Source: Paracoccaceae bacterium
GTDB lineage: Bacteria; Pseudomonadota; Alphaproteobacteria; Rhodobacterales; Rhodobacteraceae
DNA length: 10,123 nucleotides
Reading direction: 5' to 3'
Assembly: GCA_030626365.1 (NCBI GenBank)
Contig: DAOUPC010000081.1
Coordinates: 1 to 10,123, forward strand
How positions within the stretch are numbered: position 1 is the stretch's first letter; every line of letters begins with the position of its first letter. The translations under genes and the position numbers were made by a program. Shown here piece by piece: positions 1 through 6,091 of the stretch. The notes under the pieces were generated by a model. The model made no database searches and had not been told where the DNA came from. It saw only the letters and a program-made list of their open reading frames with translations.

Positions 1-207
1 CCGATCGTGATGGATGAGTTATTTGACCGGATCATCGAGGTTGCCCGCAGCGGCATTCCGATTTTGATGGTGGAACAAAACGCGCGTCAGGCGCTTGAGA
101 TTGCCGACCGGGGCTATGTTCTGGTGCAGGGGCGCAATGCCTTTAGCGGCACCGGCAAGGAATTGCTGGCCGATCCCGAAGTGCGCAAATCGTTTCTGGG
201 AGGCTGA
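1..207 (+). CDS. livF: Branched-chain amino acid ABC transporter ATP-binding protein, C-terminal fragment (LivF-like)
   Basis: This is the last 68 codons of a reading frame that is already open at the left edge of the window, so it is 5'-partial only because of the cut. The visible part starts just after the Walker B region. It contains the H-loop zone in altered form: the stretch ILMVEQNARQALEIADR is the LivF signature in which the usual switch histidine position lies in VEQN. It ends with VRKSFLGG, a tail typical of LivF. In the family, LivF and LivG are the two cytoplasmic ATPases that power LivH/LivM import of leucine, isoleucine, valine and related amino acids. The two permease genes downstream on the same strand support the assignment. 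The exact substrate cannot be read from the sequence. LivF is preferred over LivG because of the short C-terminus. Confidence 0.9.
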   Translation, partial: PIVMDELFDRIIEVARSGIPILMVEQNARQALEIADRGYVLVQGRNAFSGTGKELLADPEVRKSFLGG

Positions 208-210
208 GGT

Positions 211-639
211 ATGCGTGTTCATTCCAAGACATTTACGGCCCTTTTGGCATTCACTGCGGTGGTGGTTGTTGGGGCACGGGCGCATGCCGGTGCCGACAGC
301 CCCGACACCTATGTCTGTCGCTTTACCGAAGAATGCATCGCCAATACCCCTTGTGTTGCCGGCAAACGTCTGGCCGCCACGCTGACCCGTGATGGTGATG
401 GTGATGGCGAAAACTGGGTTGTGATCACGCCAAAGCGCCAGACCATCAGGTTCAGCGTTCTGGGCGGAACCCCGGTTGGCACGCTTCGGCTTGTCTCGGT
501 CGATATGGATGCGGGCGCAAACGCGGCAGGTATGCTGAGCATTTCCGAAACCGGGCAGGCCATTCTGTCTGTTCATGGATATTTTCCCGGCCTTGATGTG
601 GTGACGCATCTGGGCACATGTACGCCAAAGGATAACTGA
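211..639 (+). CDS. Small secreted four-cysteine protein of unknown function inside the liv operon
   Basis: This 142-residue protein is not one I recognise. Residues 1-26 form a signal peptide: a basic start, the hydrophobic run ALLAFTAVVVVG, then a cleavage site near AHA. The mature part is about 116 residues with four cysteines (36, 42, 48 and 137), which could form two disulfides in the periplasm. Residues 61-66 read DGDGDG followed by EN, a pattern like the acidic calcium-binding loops of EF-hand or dockerin type. The rest looks beta-rich, with alternating hydrophobic residues. The start is well supported: GGGAGG at 198-203 lies 7 bases upstream. The gene begins 3 bases after the livF stop, and its TGA shares a base with the livH ATG, so it is translated as part of the transporter operon. 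It is not a typical LivK/LivJ binding protein, being much too short. Confidence 0.85.
   Translation: MRVHSKTFTALLAFTAVVVVGARAHAGADSPDTYVCRFTEECIANTPCVAGKRLAATLTRDGDGDGENWVVITPKRQTIRFSVLGGTPVGTLRLVSVDMDAGANAAGMLSISETGQAILSVHGYFPGLDVVTHLGTCTPKDN
391..408 (+). repeat. Three tandem hexanucleotides encoding DGDGDG
   Basis: Three consecutive copies of GATGGT (the third ends in C) lie in frame in the secreted protein gene and encode Asp-Gly three times. Each change of one unit would add or remove an Asp-Gly pair without a frameshift. The acidic product resembles a calcium-binding loop, but no flanking helix pair was identified. Confidence 0.6.
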
Positions 640-1649
640 TGGATTTTCTCAATGCCATTGTGGCGCTTGCCAATTACATCCTTGTGCCCGGCATTGCCTA
701 TGGCAGTCAGCTTGCGCTGGGGGCGCTGGGGGTGACGTTGATTTACGGCATCCTGAGGTTTTCGAATTTTGCCCATGGCGATACGATGGCGTTTGGCACG
801 ATGTGCACGATCCTTGTGACCTGGTGGATGCAGTCGGCGGGCATATCGCTGGGGCCGTTGCCCACGGCGTTGCTGGCGCTGCCGTTTGGTATTCTGGGCT
901 GTATGGCGCTGGTGCTGTTCACCGACCGGGTGGTTTACCGGTTCTATCGCGAACAAAAGGCCAAGCCGGTTATCCTGGTGATTGTCAGCATGGGTGTGAT
1001 GTTCATCATGAACGGCCTGGTGCGGTTCATCATCGGTCCCAAGGGGCAAAAGTTTGCCGACGGGACGCGCTATATTATTTCTGCACGTGATTTCAAGGCG
1101 ATGACCGGCCTGTCCGAGGGGCTGGCAATTCGTACCACGCAGGGTATCACGCTGGTTACGGCGATTGTCGTGGTGGCGTTGTTGTTCTGGTTTCTGAACC
1201 GGACCCGCACTGGCAAGTCGATGCGGGCCTATTCCGATAACGAGGATCTGGCGCTGTTGTCGGGGATCAACCCGGAACGGGTGGTGATGTACACTTGGCT
1301 GATTGTTGCCGCGCTGGCCACCATCGCCGGCACCCTCTATGGGCTGGACAAGTCATACAAACCCTTTGTCTATTTCCAACTGCTGCTGCCGATCTTTGCC
1401 AGCGCAATTGTCGGGGGCCTGGGCAATCCGCTGGGGGCGATTGCCGGGGGGTTCATCATTGCCTTTAGCGAGGTAACGATCACCTATGCCTGGAAAAAGA
1501 TCCTGAAATATCTGATGCCGGAACAATTGGAGCCAACCGGGTTGGTGCAGCTTTTAAGCACTGATTACAAATTCGCGGTGTCCTTCGTGATTTTGCTGAT
1601 CGTGCTGTTATTCCGCCCAACGGGCCTGTTTGCGGGGAAATCGGTATGA
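639..1649 (+). CDS. livH: Branched-chain amino acid ABC transporter permease (LivH family)
   Basis: This is an inner-membrane permease of 336 residues, slightly longer than E. coli LivH. It has about eight hydrophobic segments. Family landmarks are FSNFAHGD (residues 41-48) after the first long hydrophobic region and a cytoplasmic ATPase-contact loop RTGKSMRAYSDNEDLALLSGI (about 190-210). Near the C-terminus are GGLGNPLGAI (259-268) and RPTGLF (326-331). It should pair with LivM to form the translocation pore, energised by LivF and LivG. The ATG overlaps the preceding stop by one base (TGATG), and AAAGGA at 627-632 gives a ribosome binding site 6 bases upstream. The 3' end overlaps livM by four bases (ATGA). 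Both overlaps suggest translational coupling and stoichiometric synthesis. Substrate specificity (leucine/isoleucine/valine versus urea or other amides) is not settled by the sequence, although no urea genes are visible. Confidence 0.93.
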   Translation: MDFLNAIVALANYILVPGIAYGSQLALGALGVTLIYGILRFSNFAHGDTMAFGTMCTILVTWWMQSAGISLGPLPTALLALPFGILGCMALVLFTDRVVYRFYREQKAKPVILVIVSMGVMFIMNGLVRFIIGPKGQKFADGTRYIISARDFKAMTGLSEGLAIRTTQGITLVTAIVVVALLFWFLNRTRTGKSMRAYSDNEDLALLSGINPERVVMYTWLIVAALATIAGTLYGLDKSYKPFVYFQLLLPIFASAIVGGLGNPLGAIAGGFIIAFSEVTITYAWKKILKYLMPEQLEPTGLVQLLSTDYKFAVSFVILLIVLLFRPTGLFAGKSV

Positions 1650-2965
1650 GCGATCTGGCGAAAAACGATACGTTGAAGAACCTTGGCCTGTTTGCGCTGG
1701 TTGGTGGATTGATTGTCATTGTCGGCTTTGTTCAGGGCTGGAATACGGCCGTGCTGATCATCAACATGGGGCTGATTTCTGCGATCATGGCGATTGGTGT
1801 GAACCTGCAATGGGGCTTTGCCGGGCTGTTTAATGTCGGCGTCATGGGGTTTGTGGCGCTTGGCGGCTTGGCGACCGTTCTGGTGGCCATGCCACCCACC
1901 ACCGAGGCCTGGACCGCAGGCGGGCGGGGTGTGGCGATTGCGCTGTTGCTGGGGGCGGCGACCATTGTCGGGGCCGTTCAGGTGATGAAGCGGATGGCGC
2001 CGGGGCATAAAAGGACCATCGCATTGCTGGCGGTGCTGGTTATCGGGTTCTTTGTCTATCGGGCTGTGTTTGATCCGGCCGTCGAGGCGATAGAGCGGGT
2101 TAATCCGGCTGGCACCGGCTATCTTGGCGGGCTTGGCCTGCCGGTGCTGATCGCCTGGCCAGTTGGTGGGTTGTTGGCCGCAGGGGCGGCCTGGCTGATC
2201 GGCAAGACGGCGTTGGGGTTAAGGTCGGATTATCTGGCGATTGCCACGCTGGGCATTGCCGAGATCATCATTGCGATCCTCAAGAACGAGGATTGGCTGA
2301 CAAGGGGCGTCAAGAACGTGGTCGGTATTCCACGTCCCGTCCCCTATGAGATCAATCTTCAAAAAGACCCCGGTTTTGTCGAAAGCGCCGCCAACCTGGG
2401 GTTTGATCCGGTCACCGCCTCTACGCTTTATGTCAAGTTCGGCTATGGGTTGTTGTTTCTGGCTGTGTTGCTGGTGGTGCTGTGGCTGGCGCAAATGGCG
2501 CTGAAAAGCCCCTGGGGTCGGATGATGCGGGCGATCCGTGACAACGAAGTTGCCGCCGAGGCAATGGGCAAGAACGTCACCGCGCGCCATTTGCAGATAT
2601 TCGTGCTGGGCAGTGCCGTGTGTGGCATTGCCGGGGCAATGATGACCACGCTGGACGGGCAGTTGACGCCGGGCACCTATCAGCCGCTGCGCTTTACCTT
2701 TCTGGTCTGGGTGATGGTGATCGTCGGCGGGTCTGGCAACAACTTTGGTTCGGTGCTGGGGGCGATGCTTATCTGGTTCCTGTGGGTCGAGGTGGAACCG
2801 ATGGGCCTGTTTGTCATGGAACTTGTCACATCAGGCATGGCCGATGGCAGCGCGCTAAAGGCGCACCTGATCGAAAGTGCGGCGCATATGCGACTGTTGA
2901 CGATGGGGATTGTTCTGTTGCTGGTGCTGCGGTTCTGGCCAAGGGGATTGATCCCCGAGACATAG
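1646..2965 (+). CDS. livM: Branched-chain amino acid ABC transporter permease (LivM family)
   Basis: This is an inner-membrane permease of 439 residues, a normal length for LivM. It has a hydrophobic N-terminal segment (12-35) and the motif GFAGLFNVGVMGFVALG (57-73), which corresponds to the conserved G-L-L-x-L-G-x-x-A-F region. The segment LRSDYLAIATLGIAEII (192-208) is the most diagnostic LivM stretch. A cytoplasmic coupling loop KSPWGRMMRAIRDNEVAAEAMG lies at about 287-308, and GGSGNNFGSVLGA at 361-373. Between residues 120 and 185 there are two extra hydrophobic stretches, as in other LivM proteins. The start overlaps the livH stop (ATGA), with GGGGAA just upstream. It is the last + strand gene before a convergent gene pair, so the liv operon ends here. 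No convincing intrinsic terminator was found in the 66 bases that follow. Confidence 0.93.
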   Translation: MSDLAKNDTLKNLGLFALVGGLIVIVGFVQGWNTAVLIINMGLISAIMAIGVNLQWGFAGLFNVGVMGFVALGGLATVLVAMPPTTEAWTAGGRGVAIALLLGAATIVGAVQVMKRMAPGHKRTIALLAVLVIGFFVYRAVFDPAVEAIERVNPAGTGYLGGLGLPVLIAWPVGGLLAAGAAWLIGKTALGLRSDYLAIATLGIAEIIIAILKNEDWLTRGVKNVVGIPRPVPYEINLQKDPGFVESAANLGFDPVTASTLYVKFGYGLLFLAVLLVVLWLAQMALKSPWGRMMRAIRDNEVAAEAMGKNVTARHLQIFVLGSAVCGIAGAMMTTLDGQLTPGTYQPLRFTFLVWVMVIVGGSGNNFGSVLGAMLIWFLWVEVEPMGLFVMELVTSGMADGSALKAHLIESAAHMRLLTMGIVLLLVLRFWPRGLIPET

Positions 2966-3031
2966 GGCGGGGGGCGTCCTTTTACACGATAGCAAAGGCG
3001 CTCACTCTCTCCAGTGTGGCGGCCTTGGTGT

Positions 3032-3346
3032 TTACTTCAGCATCTTGCGCAACTCATCTGGTGTCAGCATAAAATCCTTGGTCCGCTTCTCAAACAATGC
3101 GTCGCGTTTCTTTAACTCAGCTTCCATTTTCTTACGTTCTGCGTCGATGTTGGCCTTCAATTCTTTGCGAAACTCCAGATAGGTTTCGCTTTGCTGTTTT
3201 CCGATCGCTTTGAGTATTCCGGAAATTGCAGTGTCCACTTCGCCCTTTAGTCGTTTGTTTCGAATCCGATTGTTTTTTACCTCCAGTTCAAGATCCTTTA
3301 CCCTGCTTTCCAGCGATTTGATGATTTTGTCCGTTGGGTTTGCCAA
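3032..3346 (-). CDS. Small coiled-coil protein of unknown function, downstream of the HerA-like gene
   Basis: This is a protein of 104 residues with no family I recognise. It is dominated by charged residues (many K, E, R) with regularly spaced Leu/Ile, as in a continuous coiled coil from about residue 7 to 90, interrupted around ISGILKAIGKQ (41-51). A C-terminal tail MLTPDELRKMLK looks like a short amphipathic helix. It has no signal peptide or membrane segment, so it is probably cytoplasmic. The start is TTG, chosen because AGGAGA (+ strand 3353-3358) sits 6 bases upstream and no ATG in frame fits as well. Base composition is visibly more AT-rich than the surrounding genes. It follows the HerA-like gene by 34 bases on the same strand and is probably cotranscribed. 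Possible roles include an oligomeric adaptor, but nothing in the sequence fixes this. Confidence 0.75.
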   Translation of the reverse strand: MANPTDKIIKSLESRVKDLELEVKNNRIRNKRLKGEVDTAISGILKAIGKQQSETYLEFRKELKANIDAERKKMEAELKKRDALFEKRTKDFMLTPDELRKMLK

Positions 3347-3352
3347 AATGTA

Positions 3353-3358
3353 TCTCCT
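3353..3358 (-). promoter_or_regulatory. Ribosome binding site that decides a TTG start
   Basis: On the - strand this reads AGGAGA, 6 bases upstream of the TTG at 3346-3344. It is the strongest Shine-Dalgarno match in the vicinity and supports initiation at TTG. Confidence 0.6.
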
Positions 3359-3380
3359 GAGTTCTGCAATATCGTCCCGC

Positions 3381-4922
3381 TCAGCGCCCTTTAAACAAGC
3401 CGCCCAATATCCCGCGCACCAGTCGCCGCCCGGTGGTTCCTTTCAGTTCTTTGATCACAGCCGACGAAATCGCGGATCCAAATGTGTCGCGCGGGCGCAT
3501 GCTGCGCGAACTAGAGCGCGACACGCGTGCGCCCGAATATCGCCGTGCGGCGTTGAATTCGCGGATTGCGGCGGGCTGTTGCTCGGCCACCGCTTCAGCT
3601 GTTTCGGCGGCCTTTGCGGCCTCTTGCGATCGTTTGGTCAGTATCTCGTAGGCCGATTTGCGATCCAGCACCTTGTCGTATTTATCGCCCATGCGGGATG
3701 CGCCCATTACCGCCGCGCGTTCGGCTGATGTGATCGGCCCCAACTGAGAGGACGGCGGGCGTATCAGGGTCCGTTCAACCACCCCCGGAATGCCCTTTTT
3801 CATCAACATCGAGGTCACCGCCTCGCCGACGCCCACCTCGCGGATCGCAATTTCGGTAGAAAACGCCGGGTTTTCACGATAGGTTTCTGCGGCCATGCGC
3901 AGGTTCTTACGATCCCGCGCGGTAAAGGCGCGCAGGGCGTGCTGAAACCTGTTGCCCAACTGACCCAGGATATCTTCGGGCACATCTGCCGGGTTCTGGG
4001 TGACAAAATAGATGCCAACACCCTTGGAACGGATCAGGCGCGCCACCTGTTCAACCTTGTTCACCAGCGCCTTGGGCGCGTCATCGAACAGCAGGTGGGC
4101 CTCGTCAAAGAAAAACACCAGCTTTGGCTTGTCCGGGTCGCCCACCTCGGGCAGTTCCTCGAACAATTCGCTTAGCAGCCACAGCAGGAACGTCGCATAA
4201 AGCCCCGGTGCCGACATCAATTTGTCCGAGGCAAGGATGTTGATCATCCCGCGCCCGTCCGCATCCACGCGCATCAGATCCTCCAGCGCCAGCGCCGGTT
4301 CCCCAAACAGCCGCGCACCGCCCTGATTTTCCAGCACCAGCAGGCGGCGCTGGATCGCCCCGATCGACGAGGTGGACACATTGCCATACCTCAGCGACAG
4401 CTTTTCGCGGTTCTCGCCGACCCAAACCAGCATGGCCTGAAGATCCTTAAGGTCCAAAAGCGGCATCGCGTCCTCATCGGCGATACGAAAGGCAATGTTC
4501 AGGATGCCCTCTTGTGGCTCACTCAGTTCCAGCAGACGCGCCAGCAAAAGTGGGCCCATTTCCGCCACGGTGGTGCGTACCGGGTGGCCCTGATCCCCGA
4601 ATATATCCCAGAAGGTTACGAGGCTGGCGCGGTAGGCATAGTCATCAAATCCGATCTGCGCCGCGCGTTCCCGGAACGGTTTATCCAGCTTGTGACTGGT
4701 CGATCCGGCCTTGGCCAATCCCGACAAATCGCCTTTTACATCGGACAGGAACACCGGAACGCCGGCATCTGAAAACCCTTCGGCCAGTATCTGCAATGTC
4801 ACCGTCTTGCCGGTGCCCGTGGCCCCGGCCACCAACCCGTGCCGGTTTGCATATTTCAGCGTCAGCCCCCGCTTGTCACCATACCCGGCACCGCCACCAC
4901 CAATAAAAACCTTACCATCCAT
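3381..4922 (-). CDS. HerA/YjgR-like P-loop ATPase (DUF853 family)
   Basis: This is a cytoplasmic RecA/FtsK-fold ATPase of 513 residues, close to the roughly 500 residues of E. coli YjgR. The N-terminus MDGKVFIGGGG is the family's usual opening. Walker A is GATGTGKT (33-40), followed by VPVFLSDVKGDLSGLA (about 55-70). Walker B is KLVFFFDEAH (267-276, acidic pair D273/E274). A sensor-like stretch FVTQNPADVPEDILGQLGNRFQHALRAFT begins near 306. After about residue 430 comes an Ala/Glu/Arg/Ser-rich linker, then a conserved-looking tail ending GGLFKGR. HerA relatives are hexameric DNA translocases; the cellular role of the YjgR branch is not well established. The start at 4922 is preferred because of the family N-terminus and GAAGGG 9 bases upstream. 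An in-frame ATG at 4964 would add 14 hydrophilic residues. The small coiled-coil gene follows after 34 bases. Confidence 0.92.
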   Translation of the reverse strand: MDGKVFIGGGGAGYGDKRGLTLKYANRHGLVAGATGTGKTVTLQILAEGFSDAGVPVFLSDVKGDLSGLAKAGSTSHKLDKPFRERAAQIGFDDYAYRASLVTFWDIFGDQGHPVRTTVAEMGPLLLARLLELSEPQEGILNIAFRIADEDAMPLLDLKDLQAMLVWVGENREKLSLRYGNVSTSSIGAIQRRLLVLENQGGARLFGEPALALEDLMRVDADGRGMINILASDKLMSAPGLYATFLLWLLSELFEELPEVGDPDKPKLVFFFDEAHLLFDDAPKALVNKVEQVARLIRSKGVGIYFVTQNPADVPEDILGQLGNRFQHALRAFTARDRKNLRMAAETYRENPAFSTEIAIREVGVGEAVTSMLMKKGIPGVVERTLIRPPSSQLGPITSAERAAVMGASRMGDKYDKVLDRKSAYEILTKRSQEAAKAAETAEAVAEQQPAAIREFNAARRYSGARVSRSSSRSMRPRDTFGSAISSAVIKELKGTTGRRLVRGILGGLFKGR

Positions 4923-4996
4923 ACCTGTCTGCCCTTCGCCCCGGTTACCATTCTGTCTGAGCATACAAAGTTAACCTTTGACTGCGATAGTATTTT

Positions 4997-5079
4997 CCTG
5001 CCCGTACCCCGGTTTGCCGGATGTGCAGGCAGACTTCCTCCCTGTCAGACTGGCCGTGCCTTCGGGCACGGTCTTTTTT
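4997..5079 (+). ncRNA. Candidate trans-acting small RNA with a CU-rich anti-Shine-Dalgarno stretch
   Basis: There is no + strand protein gene upstream of the strong terminator at 5052-5079, so it must end a short untranslated transcript. Before it lies a stem-loop: CCTGC (4997-5001) pairs with GCAGG (5025-5029) and encloses CCGG-TTTG-CCGG (5009-5020). An unpaired linker with CTTCCTCCCT (5034-5043) follows, complementary to AGGGAGGAAG-type ribosome binding sites. A 5' stem, a CU-rich seed and a terminator ending in a U run is the usual design of alphaproteobacterial regulatory RNAs, and several known families there carry CUCCUCCC motifs. The 5' end is approximate. TAGTAT at 4988-4993 could be a -10 box and TTGACT at 4978-4983 a -35, but they are not correctly spaced with each other. 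The RNA lies divergent to the HerA-like gene leader. It does not match SRP, 6S, tmRNA or RNase P landmarks. Confidence 0.5.
5052..5079 (+). terminator. Intrinsic terminator with a UUCG tetraloop
   Basis: The stem CCGTGCC (5054-5060) pairs perfectly with GGCACGG (5065-5071) around the very stable TTCG tetraloop and can be extended by two more pairs (one G-U). It is followed by TCTTTTTT (5072-5079). The U run is on the + strand only, so it terminates rightward transcription. There is no + strand gene to its left within the window other than shadows of the HerA-like gene. Confidence 0.85.
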
Positions 5080-5150
5080 GTTCCAACTGTCCCCGGTTAC
5101 AGGGTTTCAAGTGCCAAGCCACGTATGAATAACATTTTTTCGGTTTTTGG

Positions 5151-5180
5151 TTGACCCAAGGGGGGCGCTTTCGGTAGGTT
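5151..5180 (+). promoter_or_regulatory. Candidate sigma-70 promoter for the second small RNA
   Basis: TTGACC (5151-5156) is a good -35 box, with an 18-base spacer and TAGGTT (5175-5180) as a weaker -10. It is preceded by a T-rich stretch (5134-5148) that could act as an UP element. Transcription would start near 5186-5188. Alphaproteobacterial promoters often keep a strong TTGAC and a loose -10, which fits, but this is a reading by eye. Confidence 0.4.
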
Positions 5181-5185
5181 CGCAC

Positions 5186-5254
5186 AATAATAAGTCGGCC
5201 AGTCCGACGGGGAGAAACGATAGAGAAAGAGGATCCTTGCGATCCTCTTTTTTT
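5186..5254 (+). ncRNA. Candidate small RNA of about 70 nt with a purine-rich linker
   Basis: The stretch runs from the predicted promoter start to a second strong + strand terminator and has no plausible coding content. It contains the hairpin GTCGG-CCAGT-CCGAC (5194-5208), then an unpaired purine-rich linker (5209-5227, beginning GGGGAGAAA), then the terminator stem and a run of seven T. Two layouts are possible. It could be an independent RNA of about 70 nt, or an attenuated leader whose readthrough reaches ialB, which starts 139 bases further on. The independent RNA is preferred because of the length of the remaining spacer and because no switch between alternative pairings was seen. No known family was recognised. 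Confidence 0.42.
5226..5254 (+). terminator. Intrinsic terminator
   Basis: AGAGGATC (5228-5235) pairs perfectly with GATCCTCT (5241-5248) around a five-base loop CTTGC. Flanking A-U pairs extend the stem, and seven T follow at 5248-5254. It acts on rightward transcription only and lies 139 bases before the ialB start, so it ends a short upstream transcript rather than a protein gene. Confidence 0.8.
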
Positions 5255-5393
5255 ATGGCGTATCACCAACCCGAAAATCTGGCGGCAAATCGCGCACTCA
5301 CCCCTTATTTTTGCCGATAAATGTCTGACACTCCCGTTCAGGCGTGATAGGGCCATGATCAACAGTTCTGACAACAGACAAGGCACCAATATC

Positions 5394-6008
5394 ATGTTCA
5401 GATACCTGACCCCACTTTCCCTTGCGGCCCTGATGGCGCTTGGCACGCCGGCACTGGCGCAAACCACCACAGACGAACCCGCAGGCACAACCACCGAGGC
5501 CCCGGCAGGCGAAAGCGTGCTGGACATGGGCAATCCGGTTGCCGAAGGCCCCAAGCTGGGCGAACGGTATTCCAAAGCCAAATATGGCGACTGGGACATG
5601 GCCTGTATCAAAATCGACGCCGATGTAGACCCCTGTTCGCTGTTGCAGATCCTTAGGGATGAAGACGGAAACGCGGTGGCTGAAATGTCGCTGTTCCGCC
5701 TTGAGGACGGCGGTCAGGCGGTGGCCGGTGCAACGATCATCGTGCCGCTGGAAACGCTGTTGCCGTCCCAGTTGACTGTTTCGGTCGATGGGGCGCCGGG
5801 CAAACGCTATAGCTATTCGTTCTGCAACCCGATCGGTTGTGTGGCACAGATCGGGCTGACCCAGGCCGACATCGATGCCTTCAAAAAGGGCAGCAAGGCG
5901 ATGGTTTCGCTGGTACCGGCCCCTGCCCCGGATCAGGTCGTGACGCTGCCCATGTCATTGGTCGGGTTCACCGCCGGGTATGATGTGGTTGACGTGGTTT
6001 CCAACTGA
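5394..6008 (+). CDS. IalB-family exported protein (invasion-associated locus B type)
   Basis: This is a periplasmic protein of 204 residues. Residues 1-22 are a clear signal peptide (FRYLTPLSLAALMALG) with cleavage after ALA. A Thr/Pro/Ala/Glu-rich linker (23-60) follows, then the IalB domain from YGDWDMACI (64-72) to GYDVV (195-199). Four cysteines (71, 81, 144, 149; the last two in FCNPIGC) are positioned as in the family and probably form two disulfides. IalB was named from Bartonella, where it affects erythrocyte invasion. In free-living alphaproteobacteria its role is unknown, so an envelope function is all that can be claimed. The start at 5394 is chosen because the signal peptide begins there and CAAGG (5379-5383) lies 10 bases upstream. 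An ATG at 5355 would put 13 polar residues before it. A weak promoter (CTGACA 5325-5330, TAGGGC 5348-5353) is possible. A terminator follows 50 bases after the stop. Confidence 0.88.
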   Translation: MFRYLTPLSLAALMALGTPALAQTTTDEPAGTTTEAPAGESVLDMGNPVAEGPKLGERYSKAKYGDWDMACIKIDADVDPCSLLQILRDEDGNAVAEMSLFRLEDGGQAVAGATIIVPLETLLPSQLTVSVDGAPGKRYSYSFCNPIGCVAQIGLTQADIDAFKKGSKAMVSLVPAPAPDQVVTLPMSLVGFTAGYDVVDVVSN

Positions 6009-6011
6009 TCT

Positions 6012-6025
6012 GACCCGACCGGGTC
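6012..6025. repeat. Short inverted repeat after the ialB stop codon
   Basis: GACCC-GACC-GGGTC forms a five-pair GC-rich stem right after the ialB stop. There is no T run, so it is not a terminator on its own. It may block 3' exonuclease or be incidental. Confidence 0.35.
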
Positions 6026-6058
6026 GCACCCATCCGCCCGCAAGGGCCTGAGAATCAG

Positions 6059-6088
6059 AAAACGCCGGGCCATCAGGTCCGGCGTTTT
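6059..6088. terminator. Bidirectional intrinsic terminator between convergent ialB and the ketosynthase gene
   Basis: AAAACGCCGG plus GCC (6059-6071) pairs with GGT plus CCGGCGTTTT (6076-6088) around ATCA: 13 pairs including one G-U. The outer A/T pairs provide a T run on each strand (TTTT at the right edge, TTTT on the - strand at the left edge). It lies 50 bases after the ialB stop and 3 bases after the ketosynthase stop, so it can serve both converging transcripts. Confidence 0.85.
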
Positions 6089-6091
6089 GCT

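Noticed and set aside
2943..2956. GGGGA-TTGA-TCCCC hairpin at the end of livM
   Set aside because: It lies inside the coding sequence, has a short stem and is not followed by a T run.
2995..3026. Imperfect hairpin (AAGGC/GCCTT with CACT/AGTG inside) between the convergent livM and coiled-coil genes
   Set aside because: The internal loop is large and no T run follows on either strand, so it is not a convincing terminator.
3381..4922. HerA-based anti-phage defence system
   Set aside because: HerA defence modules carry a nuclease or effector partner such as NurA, SIR2 or DUF4297. The only neighbour is a small coiled-coil protein, and the ATPase matches the widespread YjgR type.
4923..4964. Longer start for the HerA-like gene at the ATG at 4964
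   Set aside because: The extra 14 residues are hydrophilic and unlike the family N-terminus, and the 4922 start has both the family opening and a GAAGGG site. The longer form cannot be fully excluded.
4985..5080. SRP RNA, 6S RNA, tmRNA or RNase P RNA in the intergenic region
   Set aside because: None of the hallmark sequences (GGAAG-type SRP loop, 6S bubble, tRNA-like tmRNA end, RNase P core) is present.
5255..5320. Possible 21-codon leader peptide starting at the ATG right after the second terminator
   Set aside because: No Shine-Dalgarno at the right distance, it begins beyond the terminator, and there is no run of regulatory codons.
5045..5611. A - strand open frame of 188 codons across the intergenic region and the start of ialB
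   Set aside because: It runs through both terminator hairpins and the antisense of a signal peptide, and has no ribosome binding site or family resemblance.
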